Origin: Clostridium intestinale DSM 6191 | GTDB taxonomy: Bacteria > Bacillota > Clostridia > Clostridiales > Clostridiaceae | NCBI RefSeq assembly: GCF_900130055.1 | Contig: NZ_FQXU01000004.1 | Location: 186,001 to 250,000 of the forward strand | Direction: 5' to 3' | Length of the DNA: 64,000 bases | Notes under the pieces: generated by a model | The model's database searches: none | Told to the model about the DNA's origin: nothing | The model's input: only the letters and a program-made list of their open reading frames with translations | Program-made: the position numbers and the translations under genes | Part shown: positions 27,248 through 36,874 of the stretch, piece after piece | How positions within the stretch are numbered: the first letter of the stretch is position 1 | Layout: the number at the start of each line of letters is the position of its first letter

Positions 27248-27823
27248 TTATGCTTTAATTCCCATAAAGGTATGATTTATTAAAGCCTCAATAAAATAAT
27301 CGTCAATCATATCTCCTGTAATAAGTAATCTATAAAATATAGGGCCCCATATTAAATCAACTGTTACCTCTACATCTATATCGTATCTTATCTCCCCTCT
27401 TATGATTCCACGATTCAAAATTTCCTTGGAAATATCTCTTCTTGGTTTAAAGTAGGCACTTCTATATATATCAGCTAAACTTGAGTCAAATTGCCCTTCT
27501 CCTATTATTTCAATTAAAACATTTCCTTCTCTACTTTTAATAAAGTTAACAAAGTTACTTACTTGCATTTGCATATCTATTAAAGCTGAGCCAGTATTTG
27601 GAACTGGTAACTTTACTGAAGTAGCCTCTAAATAAGCCTCCATAATAACTCCAGCTTTATTTGGCCACCATTTATAAATAGTAGCTTTAGAAACTCCAGC
27701 TTTTTCAGCTATCTTTTCAACAGTAACTGTATCAAAACCTTTTTCAAGTAGTAAATCATATGCAGCAGTAAGAATATCCGATTTTGTTTTCTCACTACGG
27801 GGACGTCCTAATTTCTTCTCCAT
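27248..27823 (-). CDS. TetR-family repressor
   Basis: A 191-residue TetR regulator. The N-terminal helix-turn-helix spans residues about 15-60: ILTAAYDLLLEKGFDTVTVE and KIAEKAGVSKATIYKWWPNK. The C-terminal ligand domain resembles the AcrR-like TetR_C type with KPRRDISKEILNRG. AAGGAGGAT lies before the ATG. The gene is divergent from a flavoprotein-MFS operon, and the shared intergenic region holds two TAAACGTTTAGT-like palindromes that are probable operators. Confidence 0.9.
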   Translation of the reverse strand: MEKKLGRPRSEKTKSDILTAAYDLLLEKGFDTVTVEKIAEKAGVSKATIYKWWPNKAGVIMEAYLEATSVKLPVPNTGSALIDMQMQVSNFVNFIKSREGNVLIEIIGEGQFDSSLADIYRSAYFKPRRDISKEILNRGIIRGEIRYDIDVEVTVDLIWGPIFYRLLITGDMIDDYFIEALINHTFMGIKA

Positions 27824-27907
27824 AAGTTATATCCTCCTTATGTATTACATAAATAAACTTAAAAACTATATTTATATTATAAATTAAAAGAAATTAAAAA
27901 TCTACTC

Positions 27908-27936
27908 TTTACAATACTAAACGTTTAGTATATTAT
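27908..27936 (+). promoter_or_regulatory. Promoter of the flavoprotein-MFS operon
   Basis: -35 TTTACA at 27908-27913, exactly 17 bases, -10 TATTAT at 27931-27936. The first operator palindrome fills the spacer completely, so repressor binding would block RNA polymerase. Confidence 0.75.
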
Positions 27937-27962
27937 ATATTTATAAACTAAACGTTCAGTAT
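27914..27962. promoter_or_regulatory. Tandem TetR operators
   Basis: Site 1 at 27914-27931 is a perfect 18-bp palindrome, ATACTAAACGTTTAGTAT. Site 2 at 27945-27962, AAACTAAACGTTCAGTAT, is the same palindrome with a few mismatches. The centres are 31 bases apart, about three helical turns, which would place two repressor dimers on one face of the DNA. The second site lies just after the promoter. Confidence 0.78.
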
Positions 27963-27985
27963 ATTAATTAAGGAGGAATTTTAAA

Positions 27986-28621
27986 ATGAAAGTTATAGCA
28001 TTTAATGGAAGTCCAAACAAGGAAGGTAACACTTATCACGGAATAAAAATAGTTCTTGAGGAGCTAGAAAAAAAAGACATAGAAACAGAGATAATTCATG
28101 TTGGTAGTAAATCTATAAGGGGATGTATAGCTTGCAGAAAATGCTCTCAAAACAAAAATGGTAAATGTATAATAGCTACAGATCCAGTTAATGAATGGAT
28201 TGAAAAAATGAAAGAGGCTGATGGAATAATAATAGGTTCCCCTGTACACTACTCTGCTATAGCTGGCACAATGAAGTCATTTTTAGATAGAGCCTTTAGA
28301 GTAGCTGAAGCTAATGATAACCTATTAAGATATAAGGTCGGAACATCAGTTGTTGCAGTAAGACGTTCAGGAGGAATCCCTACTTTCAATCAACTAAATA
28401 ACTATATAAATCATTCAGAAATGTTTATGCCTACATCTAATTATTGGAATGTTATAAATGGAACAAAACCTGGAGATGTACTTCTTGATGAAGAAGGTAT
28501 TCAGATAATGAGAGTTCTTGGTAAAAATATGGCTTGGCTTATGAAGTTACTAGAAAGTGGAGAAAAATCATTACCAAAACCCAAAATGGAAGAAAAGATA
28601 TTTACAAATTTTATTCGCTAA
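27986..28621 (+). CDS. NADPH-dependent FMN reductase / iron-sulfur flavoprotein-like
   Basis: A 211-residue flavodoxin-fold protein. The FMN phosphate loop is FNGSPNKEGNTYHGI, and GIIIGSPVHYSAIAGTMKSF is the typical second flavin loop. Between them CIACRKCSQNKNGKC has a CxxCxxC...C arrangement resembling, but shorter than, the cluster motif of iron-sulfur flavoproteins. It probably reduces quinones, azo- or nitro-compounds. It is the first gene of an operon with an MFS pump under TetR control. AAGGAGGA precedes the ATG. Confidence 0.85.
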   Translation: MKVIAFNGSPNKEGNTYHGIKIVLEELEKKDIETEIIHVGSKSIRGCIACRKCSQNKNGKCIIATDPVNEWIEKMKEADGIIIGSPVHYSAIAGTMKSFLDRAFRVAEANDNLLRYKVGTSVVAVRRSGGIPTFNQLNNYINHSEMFMPTSNYWNVINGTKPGDVLLDEEGIQIMRVLGKNMAWLMKLLESGEKSLPKPKMEEKIFTNFIR

Positions 28622-28636
28622 AAGGAGCTGTTTTAA

Positions 28637-29821
28637 ATGGAAGCAATAAATAATGATAATACTAAAAATACTAATGTATTAACTAAATTACTAATTTTAA
28701 TCATGGCAATAACTTGTGGACTTACTGTTGCAAATCTTTATTATATACAACCATTGCTTGGTGACATTGCTAAAAGTTTTAATGTTCACGAGGTAAGTGT
28801 TGGTTCAGCAGCCATGCTTACTCAAATAGGTTATGCAGTTGGAATGATATTTATTTTACCCCTAGGAGATATTAAAGAGAGAAAAAATCTAATAACCATT
28901 ATGCTTTTATTTTCAGTTATTTCACTATTTACTATGGCTTTTTCTCAAAACATCTATATGCTTATTATTTCTTCTTTTGCTGTAGGTTTCACCTCAATAA
29001 TCCCTCAGCTTATAATTCCGCTAGCAGCACAACTATCAAACCCTAATGAAAGGGGGAAAATAATTGGTACTGTAATGAGTGGCTTATTAATAGGGATTTT
29101 AGTATCGCGTACTATTAGTGGTCTTATAGGAAGCCATTTTGGATGGAGAGTAGTTTATATTGTTGCAGCTATTATGATGATAATTTTAACACTGGTTTTA
29201 AGAAAAGTTATCCCCATTACAAATCCAATTTCTGAAGTAAGGTATTTTGATTTATTAAAATCATTACCTAAATTAATAAAAAATGAACCCATCTTAAGAG
29301 AAGCCTCTTTAAATGGAGCTTTGATGTTTGCAGCCTTTAGTGCATTTTGGACAGCCCTTACCTTCTTACTTGAAAGTCCACATTATAACATGGGCTCTCA
29401 AGCAGCTGGATTACTCGGACTAGTAGGAATTGTTGGTGCATTAGCTGCTCCTTTAGTAGGTAAGTTAGCTGACAAAAAAGGCTCTCGTTATGTTATAGGA
29501 ATCTGTATCATCATTGTATCTTTATCTTATATATTATTTCTTATCCTTGGATTTAAGATGATTGGTTTAATAATTGGGGTTATACTACTTGATTTAGGTG
29601 TTCAATCCTCCAATATATCAAACCAAGCAAGAGTTCACTCAATGAATGAAGAAAAACGTAACAGAATCAACACAGTTTATATGGTAAGCTTTTTCCTTGG
29701 AGGGTCTTTAGGTTCATTTTTAGGTTCCTCAGCATATTCAAACTTAGGCTGGGTTGGTGTTTGTATCTTTGGAATTTCAACTCAAATTATAGCTTTAATT
29801 ATTCATAAAATAACAAAGTAA
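28637..29821 (+). CDS. MFS efflux transporter
   Basis: A 394-residue major facilitator with twelve hydrophobic segments. The N-terminal ANLYYIQPLLGDIAKSF and the loop motif A (LPLGDIKERKNLI, with a second-half copy GKLADKKGSRYVIG) are typical of the DHA drug-proton antiporter group (YgaY/YbcL-like). It follows the flavoprotein gene by 15 bases and is co-transcribed with it, which suggests joint modification and export of a toxic compound sensed by the TetR protein. Confidence 0.87.
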   Translation: MEAINNDNTKNTNVLTKLLILIMAITCGLTVANLYYIQPLLGDIAKSFNVHEVSVGSAAMLTQIGYAVGMIFILPLGDIKERKNLITIMLLFSVISLFTMAFSQNIYMLIISSFAVGFTSIIPQLIIPLAAQLSNPNERGKIIGTVMSGLLIGILVSRTISGLIGSHFGWRVVYIVAAIMMIILTLVLRKVIPITNPISEVRYFDLLKSLPKLIKNEPILREASLNGALMFAAFSAFWTALTFLLESPHYNMGSQAAGLLGLVGIVGALAAPLVGKLADKKGSRYVIGICIIIVSLSYILFLILGFKMIGLIIGVILLDLGVQSSNISNQARVHSMNEEKRNRINTVYMVSFFLGGSLGSFLGSSAYSNLGWVGVCIFGISTQIIALIIHKITK

Positions 29822-31453
29822 CTATTTAGGTTTTAAGTTAGATATTTGTTCCCTCAGCCAATTTATAACTTTTTCTTTATCTTTATTTTCATTATCAATT
29901 TGGTTCCAAATAGATATAAAATAATTTTCAAAAGCTTTTATTACACTTTTCTCTGAAATAAAAAGGTTAATTTCTCTATCATAGTCATAGAATTTAAATA
30001 ACTCTTTAGAATCTGACTTTAAGGTTTCTATTAATATGCCGCTGTTTTCTTTAACCATCCAATATAATTTTGAAACTGAATCAACTTTACTCTGTTCTAT
30101 AAGTGCAATTTCAAAATTTTTGTTACTTTCAAGCATATGAATAACATTTTCTAAGTGACAAATAATATCTTCATCTGTAGGTATTACATCCTCTAATATA
30201 TGGTATTGATCAAAGGCATATTTCTTTTTAGAAACTAAAATTTCTATTGATTCCTTAAACCATATATCTTTAAACTTATAGTATTTAATTTGTTCCTTAA
30301 ATGAATTAACCCTAATATTATGAAGATAAACCCTATTATCAATTTCTTCTTTTGTTTTATTTGATAATTTTAGAAATTTTTCATACAAGCCAGTAGGCAT
30401 TGATAATGTGCTTATATCACCCTTAAAACAATATCTACTCCCTAACATACTTTCAACTTCAGCAAACTTCTCTTGAAATTTAATAAGCTTCTGTGTAGGG
30501 AAATATGAAAATAGTGGTTTGCAAGCAGCAAAAAAACTTGAAAAATGGGTTGTTAAAATATTTGTACTAACTGAAGAACTAAATACAAATGCATGCTCTA
30601 ATTTATTAACTTTGGACGATAAAAAACAAACTAAAGTCCCAAAATCTTTTATTATAAATAACTCATTAATTAAATTAAAAGATTTTTCTTCACTTCTAAA
30701 GTAGTATATTTTGAATCTAGGAGAATTCATTATTAATCTCATATCTTTGATAAAAGCTATTACTTTATCAACATTATTATTTAAATTAATTAAGTATGTA
30801 ACATTCCACCCCAAATTTAGAGCTTTTATTAAAGCTGATTTCCACCTTAACGTAAAACTATCTTTTTTCATAAGGAAATCCAAATTATTATTAAGAGTTA
30901 CAAATATATTCTTATCCTTTATTGATGTTATATTTATAGCATCCTCTAACATGTTTAATGCAAAATATAAAATATTTTTATGCCCATATATTATATTAAT
31001 ATTTTCTTTATGATTAGGAGCTTGAGGGTACTCATAACCAGCATTTAAACTTTCATTTTTTACATCTGAATTACGCCCTATATTATAATCATGTATAGTT
31101 TCTTTTACTTTTCTTTTTTCAGTAAACTTTTCAATAGAATATCCTTGAGATTCATAAAGATTTTTAGATATTATATCATCCAAATCTAAACTCTCATCAT
31201 AAAGTTCTTTTATAGACCATTCTCTAAGTAGATTATTAATGGAGTTTCTTTGAGCAGAACTATATATATTACTACAAAGAAACTTTGTTATTAAATTTAT
31301 ATACGAAGAATTATAAGATGGAACTCTCTTGTCCCTTATCCATTTATATATTAACGAAGAATCAACATTTATTCCTCTAGCCAAAGTACTTCCCTTTATA
31401 TTAAATATTTTTAACAATTCATTTAAACATAGTCCAAAGCTTTTTTCAGTCAT
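29822..31453 (-). CDS. Large unknown protein with N-terminal HTH
   Basis: A 543-residue protein. Only the N-terminal ~60 residues are recognisable: a Cro/cI-like helix-turn-helix (LARGINVDSSLIYKWIRDKR). The remaining ~480 residues are hydrophilic, Lys/Asn/Phe-rich, with no membrane segment and no motif I can name. The size resembles clostridial cytosolic regulators that combine an HTH with a long unknown sensor part. It faces the chemoreceptor gene divergently across 226 bases and ends directly against the MFS gene with no terminator seen. A role in controlling the chemoreceptor is possible but unsupported beyond position. Confidence 0.6.
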   Translation of the reverse strand: MTEKSFGLCLNELLKIFNIKGSTLARGINVDSSLIYKWIRDKRVPSYNSSYINLITKFLCSNIYSSAQRNSINNLLREWSIKELYDESLDLDDIISKNLYESQGYSIEKFTEKRKVKETIHDYNIGRNSDVKNESLNAGYEYPQAPNHKENINIIYGHKNILYFALNMLEDAINITSIKDKNIFVTLNNNLDFLMKKDSFTLRWKSALIKALNLGWNVTYLINLNNNVDKVIAFIKDMRLIMNSPRFKIYYFRSEEKSFNLINELFIIKDFGTLVCFLSSKVNKLEHAFVFSSSVSTNILTTHFSSFFAACKPLFSYFPTQKLIKFQEKFAEVESMLGSRYCFKGDISTLSMPTGLYEKFLKLSNKTKEEIDNRVYLHNIRVNSFKEQIKYYKFKDIWFKESIEILVSKKKYAFDQYHILEDVIPTDEDIICHLENVIHMLESNKNFEIALIEQSKVDSVSKLYWMVKENSGILIETLKSDSKELFKFYDYDREINLFISEKSVIKAFENYFISIWNQIDNENKDKEKVINWLREQISNLKPK

Positions 31454-31679
31454 TGCTTATAACTCCTTATAAAAAACTATTTTTGATATATTTCCACATG
31501 ATTATATCAAATCTAACAAATAAAAAATTGTAATATTTTACCAATTTCCTGCATTATACTGTATTTTTCTTATTTGTCAGAGAAATTTCCAGGACAAGCT
31601 CCTAGAATCGTTGAATATTTACTATTGAATTATTATTATTAAATAATATAATGTTCAATTCACTTGGGAGGAAATATAT

Positions 31680-33389
31680 ATGCTAAAAAACTTTAATGTA
31701 AAAACAAAAATATTCTTCTTGTCTTTTCTATTATTATTCTTCATTGCAATCAATTCTATTATTGGATCTATAAATATTTCTAGAGCCAATGATTCTTTGA
31801 TAGATCTTTATAATAACAATTTACTTTCTATAAAATATCTGTTAGATAATAGAAATCAATCTAGAGCCATAGAAGGAGACATTTATTATTTAGTACTTAA
31901 TTCAGAAAACAAGGGAAAACAACAAGAAAAGCTTAAAGATATAGAATACAGAATAAAAGTAGCTAATGAAAATTTTGATGCTTACAAATCCACCAATCTT
32001 GATGAAACAGAAAAAGAAATGTTAGCTAATATGGAAAAAACCTTAAGTATATATAGGGATAAAAGGCAGGCAGTCATAGACTTAGCATTACAAGGAAAAC
32101 AAGATGAAGCTACAAAAAGCTTTGAAGAGATTGAACCCATAGCAAATGAATTTCAAAATGACTTAAACGAATTATCCGAATATAATATAAATAAAGCTGA
32201 AAAAACTAAAGATAATAATGTAAAAAAAACAGAAGAGGCATTATGGATCTTCTTTATCTTTGGCGCAGTTTGCTTTTTAATTGGTACATTTCTTGCCACT
32301 ATAATTACAAAAAGTATTGTGTCCCCAATAATAAAAATCAAACAATTTGCCTCAAGGCTAGAAAATTCTGATTTCTCCACAACTATTAGTGTGGATAGCA
32401 AAGATGAGTTAGGAGCGGTTTCAAAAGCTCTTAATAGTGCTCAAATTAATGTAGCTACTCTCATAAGTGAGGTATTGAGTTCCATACAGAATCTTATTTC
32501 TGAAAGTGAGGAATTATACTCTATAGCTGAAGAACTTACTGCAAAAATGCAAGTGATAAATACTTCAACAGAGGAAATTGTAGCTGGTATCCATGATTCT
32601 AGCGCTGCTACAGAAGAAATTTCTGCATCTATTCAAGAAGTGGACTCAAATATTCAAGTATTATCAAATAAAGCGGTTGAAGGAAAGAAAAAATCTGAGT
32701 CTATAAAAGTAAGAGCTATAGAAATTAAAGATAAAAGTATTATTTCTGTTGATAAAACTGAACAACTTTATGAAGAAAAAGAAGAGAAAATATTAAATGC
32801 ACTTAAAAAGGTGGAGGTTGTAAAAAACATAAAAGTAATGACTGATACCATATCAAGCATTGCTAATCAAACTAATCTCCTTGCACTTAATGCTGCTATT
32901 GAAGCTGCACGGGCAGGTGAACAAGGCAAAGGTTTCTCTGTTGTGGCTGAAGAAATAAGAAAATTAGCTGAACAAGCATCAGAATCAGTATTAGAAATAC
33001 AAGATACAATAAAAGAAATTAATGAAGCTTTTTTTGATATCAAAGAAAACAGTAACGATATTTTAAATTTTATTCATAATGATGTAAGACCTCAGCTAAG
33101 TAATCTTACTGATACAGGAAACAAATACTATGAAGATGCAGGATTTGTTTTTGACATGTCAGAAGGAATTTCCTCTATGAGTGAGGAAGTAAATACTACA
33201 ATGGAAGAGATAAGCTCTTCTATTGTAACTATGGCAGATAGCGCTTTAAAATCTAGTGACAATGCAGAAAGTATTAAACATGGAATAAATGAAGCATTTG
33301 TAGGAATGGAGGATATATCTAAAAGTGCTCAAATTCAATCTGAAATGGCCCAAAAACTCAGTATAATTGTAGAAAAATTTAAGATATAG
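31680..33389 (+). CDS. Methyl-accepting chemotaxis protein
   Basis: A 569-residue chemoreceptor. Membrane helix 1 at about residues 10-32, an extracellular four-helix-bundle sensor of about 150 residues (MCP 4HB type), membrane helix 2 at about 188-210 ([19 protein letters not shown]), HAMP, then the long signalling coiled coil with the conserved hairpin tip [20 protein letters not shown] and [12 protein letters not shown]. There is no C-terminal CheR-binding pentapeptide. GGGAGG lies before the ATG. The ligand is unknown. It has its own strong terminator, so it is monocistronic. Confidence 0.94.
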   Translation: MLKNFNVKTKIFFLSFLLLFFIAINSIIGSINISRANDSLIDLYNNNLLSIKYLLDNRNQSRAIEGDIYYLVLNSENKGKQQEKLKDIEYRIKVANENFDAYKSTNLDETEKEMLANMEKTLSIYRDKRQAVIDLALQGKQDEATKSFEEIEPIANEFQNDLNELSEYNINKAEKTKDNNVKKTEEALWIFFIFGAVCFLIGTFLATIITKSIVSPIIKIKQFASRLENSDFSTTISVDSKDELGAVSKALNSAQINVATLISEVLSSIQNLISESEELYSIAEELTAKMQVINTSTEEIVAGIHDSSAATEEISASIQEVDSNIQVLSNKAVEGKKKSESIKVRAIEIKDKSIISVDKTEQLYEEKEEKILNALKKVEVVKNIKVMTDTISSIANQTNLLALNAAIEAARAGEQGKGFSVVAEEIRKLAEQASESVLEIQDTIKEINEAFFDIKENSNDILNFIHNDVRPQLSNLTDTGNKYYEDAGFVFDMSEGISSMSEEVNTTMEEISSSIVTMADSALKSSDNAESIKHGINEAFVGMEDISKSAQIQSEMAQKLSIIVEKFKI

Positions 33390-33410
33390 CTTTTTCTAAA
33401 ATATATACTT

Positions 33411-33444
33411 AACCCCCTCAGCTTATTATTGTACTGAGGGGGTT
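33411..33444 (+). terminator. Terminator of the chemoreceptor gene
   Basis: Perfect 11-bp GC-rich stem AACCCCCTCAG / CTGAGGGGGTT followed by ATTTTTTA. It lies between convergent genes and could stop the aldolase transcript too. Confidence 0.85.
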
Positions 33445-33459
33445 ATTTTTTATTATATA

Positions 33460-34134
33460 TTATCTCATAACTAATTCATCTGGAACATTTTCTTTGCCTT
33501 GTCCATAATAATCAAATATTTTAACTGCTTGTTCAATCTGTTCTGCAGTCATCATGGCTACGTTACCACTCATTGATTTAGCTATGCAATAGGTTTTTGC
33601 AGCTTCTTCTAAATATACACAAGAATACAAAGCTTGCTTTAATGAATTCCCTACTGTTATTACTCCATGATTTTTTAGAATAACTGCAAGTTTTCCATTT
33701 AGATTTTCAACTGCTTCTATTCCCATTTGTTCACTTGCTGCTGATGAAAAAGGACATACATTAACTGAACCCTTTGTAGCATTTGCAAGTGTAGTTAAAT
33801 TGCACTTAAACTCTTCTTGAACTAATCCTAATGCCGTTGCATAGGGTTGATGAGTGTGAATTACTGCATTAATCTCTGGCATATTATTATAGATATATAA
33901 AAGTGCCTTAGTATCAACTGATGCCTTTCTAGTTCCTTCTATAATCTTTCCAGATAGCTCCATAAGAATTATATCATCTATTTCTAACTCTTCGTATATC
34001 ATTCCAGAAGGTGTAACTAGCACTCTATCTTTATCTACCTTTAAGCTTACATTCCCTCCAGAAAGTGCAATTAATCCATATCTATCAAGTTTAATGCCAG
34101 CATTAATAACTTCCTTTTTTTCCTTATCGTACAT
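33460..34134 (-). CDS. Class II aldolase / sugar-phosphate epimerase (FucA/AraD family)
   Basis: A 224-residue zinc enzyme of the class II aldolase/adducin family. Zinc ligands are in AVIHTHQPYA (two His) and ILKNHGV (third His). SGGNVSLK and VTPSGMIYE are the phosphate-binding segments. The acidic residue before the His pair is Asp in KASVDTKAL, as in L-ribulose-5-phosphate 4-epimerases, whereas FucA has Glu. Cleavage or epimerisation of a ketose phosphate delivered by the adjacent PTS is the likely job. It is last in the PTS operon and overlaps the preceding gene by 11 bases. Confidence 0.87.
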   Translation of the reverse strand: MYDKEKKEVINAGIKLDRYGLIALSGGNVSLKVDKDRVLVTPSGMIYEELEIDDIILMELSGKIIEGTRKASVDTKALLYIYNNMPEINAVIHTHQPYATALGLVQEEFKCNLTTLANATKGSVNVCPFSSAASEQMGIEAVENLNGKLAVILKNHGVITVGNSLKQALYSCVYLEEAAKTYCIAKSMSGNVAMMTAEQIEQAVKIFDYYGQGKENVPDELVMR

Positions 34135-34630
34135 TCTTCATCTTCCTTTCTGCATACCTTGCATTATTTACTTTTATTTTCTGTTTTAGAGAATTAGGAT
34201 GTATAACTGCTTCAACTTTTAATAGTTTTTCTTCTAACTCTTTATAATCGTTATAGGCTTTTAGATCTATCCAGTATCTTCCCTTAAATAGTGATGGATT
34301 ATTAACCCTTATATACATCTTTCCAGCTAACTTCTGTTCTTTGATCTTAAAACTCTTTATATCGCTTTTGAGGTAAGCACAAGATTTATTGAAAGCTGAA
34401 AAAGTTATTTGATTATTATCTATTACTATTTTTTCCGGATAAGCCACAGCTATAAAATTTGTTATAATAGTATACATACATAAAAAACATACAAATACCC
34501 ATAAATAATTCATTGTTGACCCTACACTCAATCTATAGATGCCAAATAGCAATGCAATTGCCGCTAAAATACCTGCATATATAACTCTAACTAAAAATGT
34601 TTTTCTATCAAATACATACTCTCTTCTCAT
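34124..34630 (-). CDS. Hypothetical membrane protein with PH-like tail
   Basis: A 168-residue protein of unknown function. Two adjacent membrane segments (about residues 12-30 and 41-62) precede a soluble part whose pattern (KIVIDNNQITFSAF, LKSDIKSFKIKE, YIRVNNPSLF, IDLKAYNDYKELEEKL) resembles bacterial PH-like YcxB/EbsA-style domains. It lies inside the galactitol-type PTS operon, between the IIC and aldolase genes, and overlaps the latter, so it is translated with them. No sugar-metabolic function is evident. AGGAGGA precedes the ATG. Confidence 0.6.
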   Translation of the reverse strand: MRREYVFDRKTFLVRVIYAGILAAIALLFGIYRLSVGSTMNYLWVFVCFLCMYTIITNFIAVAYPEKIVIDNNQITFSAFNKSCAYLKSDIKSFKIKEQKLAGKMYIRVNNPSLFKGRYWIDLKAYNDYKELEEKLLKVEAVIHPNSLKQKIKVNNARYAERKMKNVR

Positions 34631-34650
34631 GCTTCCTCCTATATAATTTA

Positions 34651-36009
34651 TTAAGCTTGTTTTAATTCTCTTGCTTCTTTAAGTATTCTGTTTCTATTTA
34701 TTAGAGCTAATCCTAATGCTATAACTGCAACTATTCCCATACCAATCCATCCAAAATCATTTAATCTTACAATTGCCCAGGTTAATGGATTAGCTCCATC
34801 ACAGATACTTGATATTTGGGCTGCACCTGAAGGTAATGTATAATTTGCATTAACAGCTGCTGTAGTTATTAGTGGAGACAAATTAGTTGAAATTAATAAT
34901 CCAGCTGCAAGTACAACTATTCCATTAACTAAAGCCCTAAATCCATTCCCATTAACTACTGGAGTTATAAGAACAAACATCCATGGTATAACTGCTAAAT
35001 CTGCAAATGGTAAGACCTTATTACCAGGTAAAATAACTGCCATAAATACTGTTAGTGGCACAAGTATAAGGGATACTGAAAGTGTTAGAGGATGTCCTAC
35101 TCCTACTGCTGAATCAAGCCCTATATACATTTTGCCTCTATTAGAAAATTTCTTACTTATAAATTCAGATGCTGCATCTGATATTGGTAGTAATCCTTCC
35201 ATAAGTAAGGATGCCATTTTAGGTATAAGAACTAATACTGCTCCCATTGATATACCAAGTCTTAATACATCGCCGTATCCATAACCCGCAACAGCTCCTA
35301 TTACTAGACCTAAAGCTGTTCCTATTATAATAGGTTCACCAAATACTCCAAATCTTTGTTGTACTTTTTCCATATTAATATCTATTTTTCTTACCCCTGG
35401 AATCATATCAATTATCTTATTTATTACTATTGCTATTGGAGCATATGCCCCTGTAAATCCATGAGGAAGAGATACCCCAGGTAATCCTAATGTTTTTTCA
35501 ACTCCTGGTGCTGTATAATCTCCAATTACCATTATAATTACCATATTTAAAATTGCAGCAATTAGTCCCATAGTCTGGCTACCAGTTACTATTGCAACTA
35601 AAGCTCCTGTAAATGCGAAGTGCCAGTAATCCCATATATCAACATCTACAGTTTGAGTTGTATTAGTTATTATCATAACAATATTCACAAGTAGACATAC
35701 TGGAATTATAACCATACCAACAGTTGATGCAAATGCAATTGCCGCTGCTGCTGGCCAACCAACATCAATAACCGATAAAGATAATCCAAAACGTGTTATC
35801 ATCTGTTCTACTGCTGGTCCCAAGTTAGTTCCTAAGGCACCTATTACTAAATTTAACCCTATAAAACCTACCCCAACTGTTAACCCAGCTCTTAAGGCTT
35901 TTCCTTTTTCTGTCCCTAAAACTAATCCAAAAACAAAGATAATAATTGGCATCATTACGGTAGCGCCTAAACCTTGTATAGCACTAAAAAAACCTAATAT
36001 TTGTGACAT
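34651..36009 (-). CDS. PTS system galactitol-type IIC component
   Basis: Membrane permease of a phosphotransferase system, about 452 residues with some ten to twelve hydrophobic segments. The N-terminal ILGFFSAIQGLGATVMMPII, VGVGFIGLNLVIGAL and the internal DSAVGVGHPLT match the Gat/SgcC family rather than glucose or fructose permeases. The ATG at 36009 has GGAGAGGTG upstream and is preferred over a GTG three codons earlier. The IIB, IIA and regulator genes lie just upstream in the same direction, so this is a complete PTS. The sugar could be galactitol or a related polyol or pentitol. Confidence 0.88.
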   Translation of the reverse strand: MSQILGFFSAIQGLGATVMMPIIIFVFGLVLGTEKGKALRAGLTVGVGFIGLNLVIGALGTNLGPAVEQMITRFGLSLSVIDVGWPAAAAIAFASTVGMVIIPVCLLVNIVMIITNTTQTVDVDIWDYWHFAFTGALVAIVTGSQTMGLIAAILNMVIIMVIGDYTAPGVEKTLGLPGVSLPHGFTGAYAPIAIVINKIIDMIPGVRKIDINMEKVQQRFGVFGEPIIIGTALGLVIGAVAGYGYGDVLRLGISMGAVLVLIPKMASLLMEGLLPISDAASEFISKKFSNRGKMYIGLDSAVGVGHPLTLSVSLILVPLTVFMAVILPGNKVLPFADLAVIPWMFVLITPVVNGNGFRALVNGIVVLAAGLLISTNLSPLITTAAVNANYTLPSGAAQISSICDGANPLTWAIVRLNDFGWIGMGIVAVIALGLALINRNRILKEARELKQA

Positions 36010-36034
36010 AATACACACCTCTCCTAATCTTTAA

Positions 36035-36316
36035 TTATTTCATAAGATCTAAAATTTCTTTAGTTGTCTTGTCAACACCTACTCCTGTCAAAAAGCATAT
36101 ACCATTTATAAAAGGACATTTAACCCCTTCTGGTTTCATTGTTGTTGATATAACAAAATCAAAACTTCCTGATTTAGCTGCAACCTCTGCTATTTTGCAT
36201 TGCTCAACTTTGTATTGACCTTTGTATCCGTTTGCATCAAGTATTTTTTCAACCTTTACTCTTGCAGCAGTAGAAGTACAAACCCCTGCTCCACATGCTA
36301 ATAATATTCTTTTCAT
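36035..36316 (-). CDS. PTS system galactitol-type IIB component
   Basis: A 93-residue cytosolic phosphocarrier. The active-site loop ILLACGAGVCTSTAARVK places the phospho-Cys near residue 8, as in GatB. FVISTTMKPEGVKCPFI follows as the conserved second loop. It receives phosphate from IIA and passes it to the incoming sugar on IIC, whose gene begins 25 bases downstream. AAGGAAAG precedes the ATG. Confidence 0.9.
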   Translation of the reverse strand: MKRILLACGAGVCTSTAARVKVEKILDANGYKGQYKVEQCKIAEVAAKSGSFDFVISTTMKPEGVKCPFINGICFLTGVGVDKTTKEILDLMK

Positions 36317-36399
36317 TTTTCAACACTTTCCTTTCGTATATATATTTTTATAATTTTTTTTAATAAACTAATATAACATCATCTCCTTAAAAATTAGTT

Positions 36400-36855
36400 C
36401 TAATCTATATTAGCTTTTTTCATTATGCTCTTAAACTCATCAATATTTGTGCAAGCTATAACTTTTTTAAGCATCTCTTGATCTTGAAATAAATCAACAA
36501 GTTTTTGAAGGATATCTATCTGTTGCTCTGACTTTAAAAGTCCAAGCATAAAGATTGCACTAACTTTTATCTCATTTTTTTCATCAACCATATCTTTAAA
36601 GATTACTGGTTCCTTTAATGACATAAACCCAATCTGTGGCCTTATTATATGAATGCTATCCGTATGTGGGATAGCTATACCTATATCATTAATACTAAGT
36701 CCCGTAGGATAAACTTTTTCCCTATCTATAACTGCTTGAAAGAAAGTATCCTTTACTAATTTGTTTTCCAAAAATTCATCTGCTATTTTTTTTATCCCTT
36801 CTTCTTTGTTTTTTACTGATTCCTTAAAAAATGTAATCTCCTTATCAAAATACAT
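36400..36855 (-). CDS. PTS IIA component (fructose/galactitol type)
   Basis: A 151-residue PTS EIIA type-2 protein. The phospho-His lies in IGIAIPHTDSIHI, and the surrounding GLSINDIGIAIP matches the family. The frame is open well upstream, but GGAGGT seven bases before the ATG at 36855 sets the start. It is the first of the three PTS subunit genes and follows the PRD activator gene by about 20 bases; an 83-base gap separates it from IIB. Confidence 0.9.
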   Translation of the reverse strand: MYFDKEITFFKESVKNKEEGIKKIADEFLENKLVKDTFFQAVIDREKVYPTGLSINDIGIAIPHTDSIHIIRPQIGFMSLKEPVIFKDMVDEKNEIKVSAIFMLGLLKSEQQIDILQKLVDLFQDQEMLKKVIACTNIDEFKSIMKKANID

Positions 36856-36874
36856 CTTTATATACCTCCGCTTC

